Below are positions 30,841 to 39,817 of a stretch of DNA of 64,000 nt, one piece after another. The stretch's first letter is position 1. Each line of letters starts with the position of its first letter. The notes beneath the pieces are model-generated. The model ran no database searches, was not told the origin of the DNA, and was given only the letters and a program-made list of their open reading frames with translations. A program made the translations under genes and the position numbers. The DNA comes from Bacteroidia bacterium (GTDB lineage: Bacteria; Bacteroidota; Bacteroidia; Flavobacteriales; Flavobacteriaceae): assembly GCA_030432635.1 (NCBI GenBank), contig JAUIMB010000009.1:62001-126000 (forward strand). The letters run 5' to 3'.

Positions 30841-31554
30841 ATGCGGTTTTATCTTCTAGTAGTATTGAGTTTAACAATTATAGGTTGTGAAGATAAACAA
30901 TCTTCAAAAAAATCATCCACGGTAATTACGAATTCCAAGACAGAAACCATTGAAAACAGAACAGATACAGTTTCAACAACCACAAAAAGCACCACTTCCA
31001 AAGACAACTTTTTGTTAACTGAAGAGAATGCCATGGAATTTTTCCTTCAGTATGATAAAGAACATAAGGAAAATAAAGTGCGTATTGTAACCGATTTTGG
31101 AAATATTGACATTGAATTATTTGATGAAACCAAATTCCACCGTTCAAACTTTATCTATTTGGCAAAAAAGAAGTATTTCGACAACACACAATTTTATCGT
31201 GTCATTGAAAATTACATCATTCAAGGCGGAAGTACAGATGATCGCGATGTCATGCGAAAACGACGCTATATAGGCAAATACCTTCTTCCGACTGATACCA
31301 AACGAGGATTCCACCATGACAGAGGCGTTATTTCGATGCCAAGCAGTGAGATTGACAATCCTTATAAATTGGCATCTCCTTATGAGTTTTTTATCATGTT
31401 GCGCGATGTCCATGAATTGGATGGTGATTATACCATCTTCGGAAAAGTGATACGTGGAATGGAGGTTGCTGATAAAATTGCCAATGTAGAAACCGATGAT
31501 GCCGATTGGCCATTACAGAATGTATACATCAAAACTGTTGAAATTTTAGATTAA
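30841..31554 (+). CDS. cyclophilin-type peptidyl-prolyl isomerase, lipoprotein
   Basis: Lipobox TIIGC; 'VTDFGNIDIELFDETKFHRSNFIYLAKKKYFDNTQFYRVIENYIIQGG'. Confidence 0.88.
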   Translation: MRFYLLVVLSLTIIGCEDKQSSKKSSTVITNSKTETIENRTDTVSTTTKSTTSKDNFLLTEENAMEFFLQYDKEHKENKVRIVTDFGNIDIELFDETKFHRSNFIYLAKKKYFDNTQFYRVIENYIIQGGSTDDRDVMRKRRYIGKYLLPTDTKRGFHHDRGVISMPSSEIDNPYKLASPYEFFIMLRDVHELDGDYTIFGKVIRGMEVADKIANVETDDADWPLQNVYIKTVEILD

Positions 31555-31590
31555 CGTCGATTTAAAGAATACAGCACTAAACCAAAAAAA

Positions 31591-32019
31591 GTGAAAAACC
31601 TTAACTTAAAAAGTGACCCTAAAGTTGCCATGGTTTTCAAGGCCTATCCTAAATCCGTACAACCTAAAATGGAACTATTAAGGGCATTGGTCATTGAAAC
31701 AGCCCAAGAGATTGAGGACATAAAAACTTTGGAAGAAACCCTTAAATGGAACGAACCAAGTTACATCACTACAATTGGAAGCACGTTGCGTATGGATTGG
31801 AAACCAAAATCACCAAACCAGTATGCGCTTTACTTTCAGTGTACAAGCCGATTGATAGCTACATTTAAAGCAATTTTCAAGGATATATTTGTATTCGATG
31901 GAAAAAGAGCTATTGTCTTTGATCTAGATCAAGAGCTTCCCACGGAAGCCTTAAAACAATGCATAAAGGCAACATTAAGATACCATAAGGTCAAACACTT
32001 GCCCACACTTGGTATTTAA
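31591..32019 (+). CDS. DUF1801 domain protein
   Basis: 'EETLKWNEPSYITTIGSTLRMDWKPKSPNQYALYF'; GTG start. Confidence 0.75.
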   Translation: MKNLNLKSDPKVAMVFKAYPKSVQPKMELLRALVIETAQEIEDIKTLEETLKWNEPSYITTIGSTLRMDWKPKSPNQYALYFQCTSRLIATFKAIFKDIFVFDGKRAIVFDLDQELPTEALKQCIKATLRYHKVKHLPTLGI

Positions 32020-32020
32020 A

Positions 32021-32632
32021 TCATTCGTGATCCCTATATAGACTTGGCAAGCTGATTTTGAACTTAACGGCCAGTAGACGCATGACAATGACAATTAGAC
32101 CAGCAATCACAAATATAAAGTTAGTATCGGCCAAAAACTCGCGAAGCAAAAAATAGGAAAAACCTCCCAAAATACATGGCGTAGCGTAAATTTCCTTTCT
32201 AAAAATCACAGGGATCTCATTACATAAAATATCTCGTAAGACACCTCCAAAACAAGCCGTCATGGTTCCCAAGGCCACACAAATTATGGGATGCAACCCA
32301 GCAACAATTCCTTTTTCAATACCCACAACCGTATAAAGACCAATACCTATGGTATCAAATAAGAACAAGGATCGCCTTAGATAACTAATTTTTCTCCTCA
32401 CCACAACAGCAAAAACAGCCGATGCCATAATGACATAAACAAAAGTCATGTTAGTCATCCAGGATACAGGTTGAATACCAATAAGCAAATCGCGTAATGT
32501 CCCTCCTCCAACAGCTGTAACAAAAGCTATAATCAATACACCAAAAGCATCCATCCGCTTGTCTAAAGCCACTAAAACACCAGAAATGGCGAAAGCAATA
32601 GTACCTAAAATATCAACAATTTGAAAAAACAT
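32021..32632 (-). CDS. trimeric intracellular cation channel family protein (UPF0126/YadS-like)
   Basis: 'DILGTIAFAISGVLVALDKRMDAFGVLIIAFVTAVGGGTLRDLLIG' repeated glycine-rich motifs. Confidence 0.9.
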   Translation of the reverse strand: MFFQIVDILGTIAFAISGVLVALDKRMDAFGVLIIAFVTAVGGGTLRDLLIGIQPVSWMTNMTFVYVIMASAVFAVVVRRKISYLRRSLFLFDTIGIGLYTVVGIEKGIVAGLHPIICVALGTMTACFGGVLRDILCNEIPVIFRKEIYATPCILGGFSYFLLREFLADTNFIFVIAGLIVIVMRLLAVKFKISLPSLYRDHE

Positions 32633-32638
32633 GATCTG

Positions 32639-33406
32639 TTATCCATTAAATGATTTGCGCACCGAAGTACCTTGAGTATAATAATTGTAATCTTTAAGAA
32701 TGGTATCAATAAATTCGATATCACTGGAACTGAAATCCTTGATTTCAACAACTTCGATGATTTTCTTCCGAAGCTTAATCAAGGTCTCATAATCTCTAGA
32801 TGCCTTCGCTCTCACATAGGTTTCCTTTATGATTCGCGCATCGTTATCTGAAAGTTTAATGACATTAGGGTAAGTGGGCACATAATCGTCATCGAGCTCT
32901 TCCAAAATCGTATGGCTGATATTCACATTATTCTTTAGAGTAATCACCGAAGTACCTGCTGTCATATCTCCTAATCGTTGACTTTTCTTACTTGTTACAA
33001 TTGCTATTAAAGCTACGACACCAGACATCATATTTAAATCGACAATCCTAAAAAACCAACGCACCAAATAATCAGATATAGAGGCTTGATATCCATCAAT
33101 TTTCACCACTTTGATCTTCATGATACGCTTACCAATAGTTTGTCCGTCTAGCAAGGTTTCGAAAACCAAGGAGTAAAACATAACCGGTAGCAATAATAAA
33201 AAATAAATGGCTCTTTGAGACCAACCATCCATATCGTCAATCACGACATCCAGTTCTAATAAATTAAAGACGATTTGAAACATTACAACGATATAAGCGA
33301 TTTTAATAATCCAATCTATGATATAGGCTAAAATGCGCTCTCCAACACTTGCAGCGATAAAATTAATATTGACGTTTTGTGTGGTATTTATTTGTAACTC
33401 TACCAT
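32639..33406 (-). CDS. RDD family membrane protein
   Basis: 'ASVGERILAYIIDWIIKIAYI', 'DGQTIGKRIMKIKVV'. Confidence 0.85.
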   Translation of the reverse strand: MVELQINTTQNVNINFIAASVGERILAYIIDWIIKIAYIVVMFQIVFNLLELDVVIDDMDGWSQRAIYFLLLLPVMFYSLVFETLLDGQTIGKRIMKIKVVKIDGYQASISDYLVRWFFRIVDLNMMSGVVALIAIVTSKKSQRLGDMTAGTSVITLKNNVNISHTILEELDDDYVPTYPNVIKLSDNDARIIKETYVRAKASRDYETLIKLRKKIIEVVEIKDFSSSDIEFIDTILKDYNYYTQGTSVRKSFNG

Positions 33407-33429
33407 TAATTGTTTTAATTTGAAAGCTT

Positions 33430-34407
33430 ATGAGAGAAGTGGCATTTATTAAGCAGAACAAGGAAAAATGGCTCAATTTTGAAAAAGCGATTTTCGGAAA
33501 AAACCTCAAAAATCCTGACGAACTTGCCTCACTCTATATTCAGTTAGTAAATGATCTATCGTATGCTCAAACTTACTATCCCAAAAGTAAAACAATTCTT
33601 TATTTAAACAACTTAGCGGCCAAGGCTTTTCAGAAAATCTACAAGACCAAACGTGAGGACACCAATCGTTTTATTCATTTTTGGAAAACCGAAGTGCCTT
33701 TAATCGTACATGAATATAGACGCTATGTATTGTACGCCTTTATAATCTTCTTGAGTTTTGTGAGCATAGGAGCCTTATCTGCCGCACATGACGACTCTTT
33801 TGTGAGATTGATATTAGGCGACAGCTATGTTAATATGAGTCTTGAAAACATCGAAGCTGGTGATCCGGTTGCCGTATACAAAAGCGGAAGTAATTGGGGA
33901 AGTGCTATAGGCATTACCATCAACAACTTATTTGTAGGTATAAAGTCTTTTATTTATGGCGTGTTTGGTGGATTGGGCACTGGCTATGTCCTACTTTACA
34001 ACGGCATTATGGTTGGCGCATTTCAGTATTTTTTTCATCAGGAAGGTGTACTTTGGGAAAGTGTTCGAGGCATATGGATTCACGGCTCAATGGAAATATT
34101 TGCAATCGTTATAGAAGGTGCAGCAGGACTGATCCTTGGCGCAAGTATATTGTTTCCTAAAACCTATTCAAGAATTACATCGTTTAAAATGGGTGTGAAA
34201 AATGGTGTTAAAATCTTGATTAGCACCTTCCCATTCACCATTGCAGCTGGATTTCTTGAAGGCTATGTGACGCGCTATTCCAATATAATGCCTAATTGGT
34301 TATCGGTCGGTATCATTTTGGTTACCCTCAGTCTCATTTCGTTTTATTATTTGGTCTACCCTTTTATTGTAAACCGTAAACTAAAAAAAGCCTATGCAAT
34401 TATATAA
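33430..34407 (+). CDS. stage II sporulation protein M-like membrane protein
   Basis: 'NNLFVGIKSFIYGVFGGLGTGYVLLYNGIMVGAFQYFF...WIHGSMEIFAIVIEGAAGL'. Confidence 0.88.
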   Translation: MREVAFIKQNKEKWLNFEKAIFGKNLKNPDELASLYIQLVNDLSYAQTYYPKSKTILYLNNLAAKAFQKIYKTKREDTNRFIHFWKTEVPLIVHEYRRYVLYAFIIFLSFVSIGALSAAHDDSFVRLILGDSYVNMSLENIEAGDPVAVYKSGSNWGSAIGITINNLFVGIKSFIYGVFGGLGTGYVLLYNGIMVGAFQYFFHQEGVLWESVRGIWIHGSMEIFAIVIEGAAGLILGASILFPKTYSRITSFKMGVKNGVKILISTFPFTIAAGFLEGYVTRYSNIMPNWLSVGIILVTLSLISFYYLVYPFIVNRKLKKAYAII

Positions 34408-35338
34408 ATCAAGAGGTTTTGGAGAGTATTTTCAAGACACCTTTTCCTTTTTGAAGCATCACGGAAAACATTTCTATAAGCATTTCTTTGTCATAAATGG
34501 GATTTTTCTACTGATCCTAATGGTCATGGTTTACTTTTTTAGCAAGTTCTATACCGATTTTATCTTTGGAGGTATTGTAAGCGGCAATGGCTCGAATGCC
34601 TTTGACGAGTATATCAACCAAAATGCTGGACTGTTTTTTGTGTTATTGTTCCTTTTCCTTACGGTTGGCTTAGTTGCAGGAATTATAACATATGCCTATG
34701 TGCCCATCTATTTGAAATTATATGCCAAGAATAATACCAATGACTTTACGGCAACCGATATCATCAACACCTACAAAGCCAATATAGGTAAAATCTTCTT
34801 TTATCTCCTTTGTGGTATCGTCATAGCAATTCCTACATTTCTTCTTGTGGGTTTACTCACGTTTGTACTAACCATAACCCTTATTGGCATTTTGGCATTG
34901 CCTTTGGTTATTGGAGCAGTAAGCCTCTTTTATCAAGGCAGCTTGATGGAATACCTCAATGGTAAAAATGGTGCTTGGGAGAGTTTTGGCTACGCTTGGA
35001 AACTTATGAGTTCAAAATTTTGGGCCTCAATAGGTTGTGTCGGACTTTTTTATCTGATGAGTTATGTAGCGCAACAAGTAGTCGCCTTAATACCTTATAT
35101 CTTTAGTATGGTCAATCTGTTTACTGAAATCGAGAGCGGTGTAAGTCCCAATCCTCAAGACATAGGTAAGACACTTACAATTACGATGGTGGCCATTTTC
35201 TTATTGACCTTCTTGGTAAGTACCTTCCTCAACCTAATTGTACAACTCAATCAAGGCATTGTATTTTACAGTCTAAAGGAAGAAAACGAAAATATCAATA
35301 CTAAAAGCGACATTGATTTAATAGGATCTGGTGAGTAA
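34394..35338 (+). CDS. multi-pass membrane protein of the SpoIIM/MoxR cluster
   Basis: Overlaps SpoIIM gene; several TM segments. Confidence 0.6.
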   Translation: MQLYKSRGFGEYFQDTFSFLKHHGKHFYKHFFVINGIFLLILMVMVYFFSKFYTDFIFGGIVSGNGSNAFDEYINQNAGLFFVLLFLFLTVGLVAGIITYAYVPIYLKLYAKNNTNDFTATDIINTYKANIGKIFFYLLCGIVIAIPTFLLVGLLTFVLTITLIGILALPLVIGAVSLFYQGSLMEYLNGKNGAWESFGYAWKLMSSKFWASIGCVGLFYLMSYVAQQVVALIPYIFSMVNLFTEIESGVSPNPQDIGKTLTITMVAIFLLTFLVSTFLNLIVQLNQGIVFYSLKEENENINTKSDIDLIGSGE

Positions 35339-36092
35339 ATTTTTAACGTTACATATGATCCTGCTGTGTTTCTCGATGTATATGAATGGTCATGCCTACA
35401 ACATATCAGAAACCACGTATGACACCATGTTTCAGACAGATTCAGTTCATGTGGATACCGAACCCATAGAACGTCGTGAATTTGAAAACCTAAAGGACAA
35501 GTATAATGGTGATGACTTTATATATGAACGGACAACCGAAAACTCAGGATGGTGGACACGGTTCAAACAGTGGTTATCAGACATTTTTAAGGATTTATTT
35601 GATTTCAACTCCGATGCACAAGCTTCAGATTTTACCGATATCGCACTGAAGGTTTTTTATGTTATCATTTTCCTCTTGGTTGTCTTTTTTATTGTCAAGG
35701 CCATTATCAACAAAGAAGGAAACTGGGTCTTCGGAAAATCTTCTGATAGGAACATCATCCCAGTGACAGATATTGAAAACAACATTTATGAAACCGATTT
35801 TAAATCGCTTATTGCTTCGGCTGAAAATGACAACAATTATAGATTAGCCGTTCGCTATTATTATTTGTGGTTATTGAGAACACTGTCTGAAGCTGAAATT
35901 ATCGACTATGATGTTGAGAAAACCAATAGCGACTATTATCTTGAAATTGAGCATCGCCAAACGCAGGAAGAATTCTCCTACACTTCTTACCTTTATAATT
36001 ATATATGGTATGGTGAGTTTGATATTGACCAACAACAATTCGATAAAGCTCAAGGTGCGTTTACACGATTTTTAAATATGATTAAAAAATGA
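35331..36092 (+). CDS. DUF4129-like membrane protein
   Basis: C-terminal 'AVRYYYLWLLRTLSEAEIIDYDVEKTNSDYY...YIWYGEFDID'; GTG start overlapping previous gene. Confidence 0.7.
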   Translation: MSKFLTLHMILLCFSMYMNGHAYNISETTYDTMFQTDSVHVDTEPIERREFENLKDKYNGDDFIYERTTENSGWWTRFKQWLSDIFKDLFDFNSDAQASDFTDIALKVFYVIIFLLVVFFIVKAIINKEGNWVFGKSSDRNIIPVTDIENNIYETDFKSLIASAENDNNYRLAVRYYYLWLLRTLSEAEIIDYDVEKTNSDYYLEIEHRQTQEEFSYTSYLYNYIWYGEFDIDQQQFDKAQGAFTRFLNMIKK

Positions 36093-37285
36093 GTAAAACA
36101 CTAAAGATATATATCGGCATTTTGATATTGTTGTTCATGGGAATCATAGCTATTGAGTTTTCAACACCACCTCCTATCAATTGGCAGAAAACCTATAACG
36201 AAACTCATAAAATACCGTATGGAACGTATGTTTTTCACGAAGAGTTAAACAACTTATTTCCAGATAGCAACATAGAATCAATTAAAGTAACTCCTTATGA
36301 GTTTTTCGATGATTTTTATAATTGGGAAGACAGCACTTACCACACCAGTGGAACATATGTTTTAATCGACGACTATTCTAGCATTGACAATACTTCAGCC
36401 CAAGAGCTCATGGATTTCGCCTCACACGGAAACGACATCTTTATGTCGAGTAATTATTTTCCAAGACGACTTATGGATTCCTTAGGATTCAACACCGACA
36501 ATGATTTTGATTTTGAAGGAAAAGCCCAATTTTCGTTCACCAACCCAAGACTTAAAAATGACTCTATTACCATCGAAAAAGGGTTGAGTAATATTTACTT
36601 TTCAAAAATTGACACCTTAAACACAATCGTTCTTGGCCATCAAAAGTTTTCCGATTCAACGTATACAAACTTCATAAAACGACCTTGGGGCAATGGTAAT
36701 TTCTATCTGCACCTCCAACCCGTCGTCTTCACAAATTATCAGCTACTCAGAAAGTCCAACAGCAAATACGCTTCCAGCATTATGTCGTATTTTGGTGACG
36801 ATACCATTTATTTTGATTCAAGGAACAAATCAGCACGAGAACTAGGCACTTCTCCTTTACGATTTGTTTTAAGCCAAGCGCCTCTGCGTTGGGCTTGGTA
36901 TCTAGCATTGATTGCAATCGTATTTTTTATGATTTTCAACGCCAAACGCAGACAACGCATAGTAAATATAAAAGAGCCACTAAAAAACACAACGATCGAT
37001 TTTACAAAAACCATTGGCAATCTCTACTATGAAACCAAAGACCACGATAATCTCATTGAGAAAAAAATCACTTATTTTTTAGAGTATATTCGTCGGGTGT
37101 ATTATCTCGACACACAACTATTAGACGATAAGTTTGTAAAAAATTTGGCACTTAAGTCAAATAAGGACGAAGCAAACCTTAAAAAATTAATAAACCAAAT
37201 TGCATATTTAAAAGCAAAAACCTCTTGTAGCGAAGATGATTTATTGGGTTTAAACAAAGCAATAGAAGATTTTTATACTACATAA
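36089..37285 (+). CDS. DUF4350-like protein
   Basis: N-terminal TM, GATase-like region 'GTYVLIDDYSSIDNTSAQELMDFASHGNDIFMSS', conserved cluster. Confidence 0.7.
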   Translation: MSKTLKIYIGILILLFMGIIAIEFSTPPPINWQKTYNETHKIPYGTYVFHEELNNLFPDSNIESIKVTPYEFFDDFYNWEDSTYHTSGTYVLIDDYSSIDNTSAQELMDFASHGNDIFMSSNYFPRRLMDSLGFNTDNDFDFEGKAQFSFTNPRLKNDSITIEKGLSNIYFSKIDTLNTIVLGHQKFSDSTYTNFIKRPWGNGNFYLHLQPVVFTNYQLLRKSNSKYASSIMSYFGDDTIYFDSRNKSARELGTSPLRFVLSQAPLRWAWYLALIAIVFFMIFNAKRRQRIVNIKEPLKNTTIDFTKTIGNLYYETKDHDNLIEKKITYFLEYIRRVYYLDTQLLDDKFVKNLALKSNKDEANLKKLINQIAYLKAKTSCSEDDLLGLNKAIEDFYTT

Positions 37286-37288
37286 CAT

Positions 37289-38329
37289 ATGGAACATACA
37301 GACGACCACAGCATCGAAGATCAAGGGCAAAACCAAGCAACCGAAAATAGCCCCAAAGATCTTAACTTCAAAAACCGTATCGACCTCAGCGAACTCCAAG
37401 ATGGAATTGCGCTTATCAAAACTGAAATCAGCAAAGTCATTGTTGGCCAGAAAAGCATGGTCGACATGCTCATTGCTTCAATTTTAGCCAATGGTCATTC
37501 CCTCATAGAAGGTGTACCAGGAGTCGCCAAAACCATTTCAGCAAAGCTTTTGGCTAAGTCCCTAGATATCGGGTTTAGTAGGATACAGTTTACGCCAGAT
37601 CTCATGCCAAGTGATATTTTAGGAACCTCTGTGTTCAATATGAAAACTTCAGAGTTCGAGTTTAAGGAAGGACCGATTTTTTCAAATATGATTCTCATTG
37701 ACGAAATCAATAGAGCACCTGCAAAAACACAGGCTGCCTTGTTTGAGGTAATGGAAGAACGCCAGATCACGATTGACGGACAAAAATATAAAATGGACCT
37801 ACCCTTTATTGTATTAGCAACCCAAAACCCTGTCGAACAAGAAGGAACCTACCGATTGCCTGAAGCCCAACTCGATCGATTTTTGTTTAAGATAGATATT
37901 GACTATCCCAACAAGGAAGAGGAAGTTGAAATCCTAAATCGCGAACAAAATTTACAAGGTGCAATCAAGACTGATCAAATCGCATCTCATTTAAGTAAAG
38001 TACAAATCAATAAGTTTCAAAAACTTGTAGATCAAGTCATTATTGAATCCCATTTGATTCAATACATTGCAGATATCATAATCAATACACGTAACAACCC
38101 GTTCTTGTATTTGGGCGCATCTCCTAGGGCATCTATAGCTATTTTAAAATCCAGCAAAGCGTTTGCCGCTATGGATGGTCGTGACTTTGTAACACCTGAA
38201 GACATTAAACGAGCTGCAATTCCAGTGCTACAACATCGTGTTATTGTGACACCAGAACGTGAAATGGAAGGCGTAACAACGAAACAAATCATCAAACAAA
38301 TTATAGAAGCTGTAGAAATTCCTAGGTAG
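37289..38329 (+). CDS. MoxR family AAA+ ATPase
   Basis: 'LIEGVPGVAKTISAKLLA', 'FSNMILIDEINRAPAKTQAALFEVMEERQ'. Confidence 0.93.
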   Translation: MEHTDDHSIEDQGQNQATENSPKDLNFKNRIDLSELQDGIALIKTEISKVIVGQKSMVDMLIASILANGHSLIEGVPGVAKTISAKLLAKSLDIGFSRIQFTPDLMPSDILGTSVFNMKTSEFEFKEGPIFSNMILIDEINRAPAKTQAALFEVMEERQITIDGQKYKMDLPFIVLATQNPVEQEGTYRLPEAQLDRFLFKIDIDYPNKEEEVEILNREQNLQGAIKTDQIASHLSKVQINKFQKLVDQVIIESHLIQYIADIIINTRNNPFLYLGASPRASIAILKSSKAFAAMDGRDFVTPEDIKRAAIPVLQHRVIVTPEREMEGVTTKQIIKQIIEAVEIPR

Positions 38330-38431
38330 CGGATAGTGAAAAGACTTATAATCCATCAGAGACGAACAACAAGTAAATTACGAACGTATTATGAAGACGC
38401 TCTTTTAACGTACAACTCTTAAATTAAAGCA

Positions 38432-39763
38432 TTGAAACGTATCAAACCTTTTTATCTTCAAAATAGATTCTTCTATGCCTGCATCGCTTTAATAGTGCTG
38501 TTTGTGCTTAGCTTTATCTTTCCAAGAGGCTTTGCTATAGCTCAATTGCTATTGTTATTATTGGTAACGCTTACTGTTCTGGACACCCTTATTCTGTTTG
38601 CGGCAAAACATGGCGTTAAGGGAGAACGCATTTTACCTGAAAAACTATCCAATGGTGATGAAAACCCAGTAAATCTTATCATTCATAACTATTACACCTT
38701 CAAGGTCTATGTGAATATTATTGACGAAATCCCAGAACAGTTTCAAGTACGTAACTTCAGTATTAAAAGAGCATTGGAACCTTCTAGCACTTCGGAAATC
38801 GAGTACAGACTGAGACCTCTAGAGCGTGGCGAATATCATTTTGGCAAGCTCAACATCTATGTCACTTCAATATTTGGCTTGATTGCTCGCCGTTTTACCA
38901 CTGAAGACAATGCCATGGTGCCTACCTACCCAAGCTTTATACAATTGCGCAAATACGATTTGATTGCCATTAGCAATAACCTCCACCAATATGGCATTAA
39001 GAAAATCAGGAAGATTGGCCATACCATGGAGTTTGAGCAGATTAAGGATTATGTTATGGGTGATGACTTAAGAACTATTAATTGGAAAGCTACAGCCAAG
39101 CGAAATCAGTTAATGGTGAACCAGTTTCAGGATGAAAAATCCCAACCTGTCTACTCAATCATCGATAAGGGTCGCGTTATGAAAATGCCATTTGATGGTC
39201 TAACTTTATTGGATTATGCCATTAATGCGGCTTTGGTCATATCTAATGTCGCTTTGAAAAAACAAGACAAAGCTGGTATCCTGGCGTTTTCCAAAAAGGT
39301 GGAGAACATTGTTGTTGCTGAGCGACGCACCTCGCAAATGAATCTCGTTTTAGAAACGCTTTACAATGTGTCTACCGATTTCTATGAAAGTGATTACAGC
39401 AGACTTTATGCAGATTGCAAACGCAACATCACTCATCGAAGCTTAATGCTGTTATACACCAATTTCGAGACTTTGGATGGTTTGCACAGACAATTGCCTT
39501 ACTTAAAAGGAATTGCCAAAAATCATTTGCTTGTGGTTATTTTCTTTAAAAATACAGAACTTAACACGTTGATCACTGAAAAAGCCGAAACTGTCCAACA
39601 AGCTTATGACAAGGTTATCGCTGAAAAGTTTGCTTTTGAAAAACGATTGATCGTAAATGAACTTCAGAAGTATGGCATCCAATCCATACTCACTTCACCG
39701 CAGGATCTAACGATCGACACCATCAACAAATACTTGGAAATCAAAGCAAGAGGATTGCTTTAA
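38432..39763 (+). CDS. DUF58 domain protein
   Basis: 'GDDLRTINWKATAKRNQLMVNQFQDE' DUF58 signature; TTG start. Confidence 0.88.
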   Translation: MKRIKPFYLQNRFFYACIALIVLFVLSFIFPRGFAIAQLLLLLLVTLTVLDTLILFAAKHGVKGERILPEKLSNGDENPVNLIIHNYYTFKVYVNIIDEIPEQFQVRNFSIKRALEPSSTSEIEYRLRPLERGEYHFGKLNIYVTSIFGLIARRFTTEDNAMVPTYPSFIQLRKYDLIAISNNLHQYGIKKIRKIGHTMEFEQIKDYVMGDDLRTINWKATAKRNQLMVNQFQDEKSQPVYSIIDKGRVMKMPFDGLTLLDYAINAALVISNVALKKQDKAGILAFSKKVENIVVAERRTSQMNLVLETLYNVSTDFYESDYSRLYADCKRNITHRSLMLLYTNFETLDGLHRQLPYLKGIAKNHLLVVIFFKNTELNTLITEKAETVQQAYDKVIAEKFAFEKRLIVNELQKYGIQSILTSPQDLTIDTINKYLEIKARGLL

Positions 39764-39817
39764 AGAATCTTAAAAAAACCGATGGTAATCCGTCGCTAAT
39801 GCTTCTACAAAGCGAGA

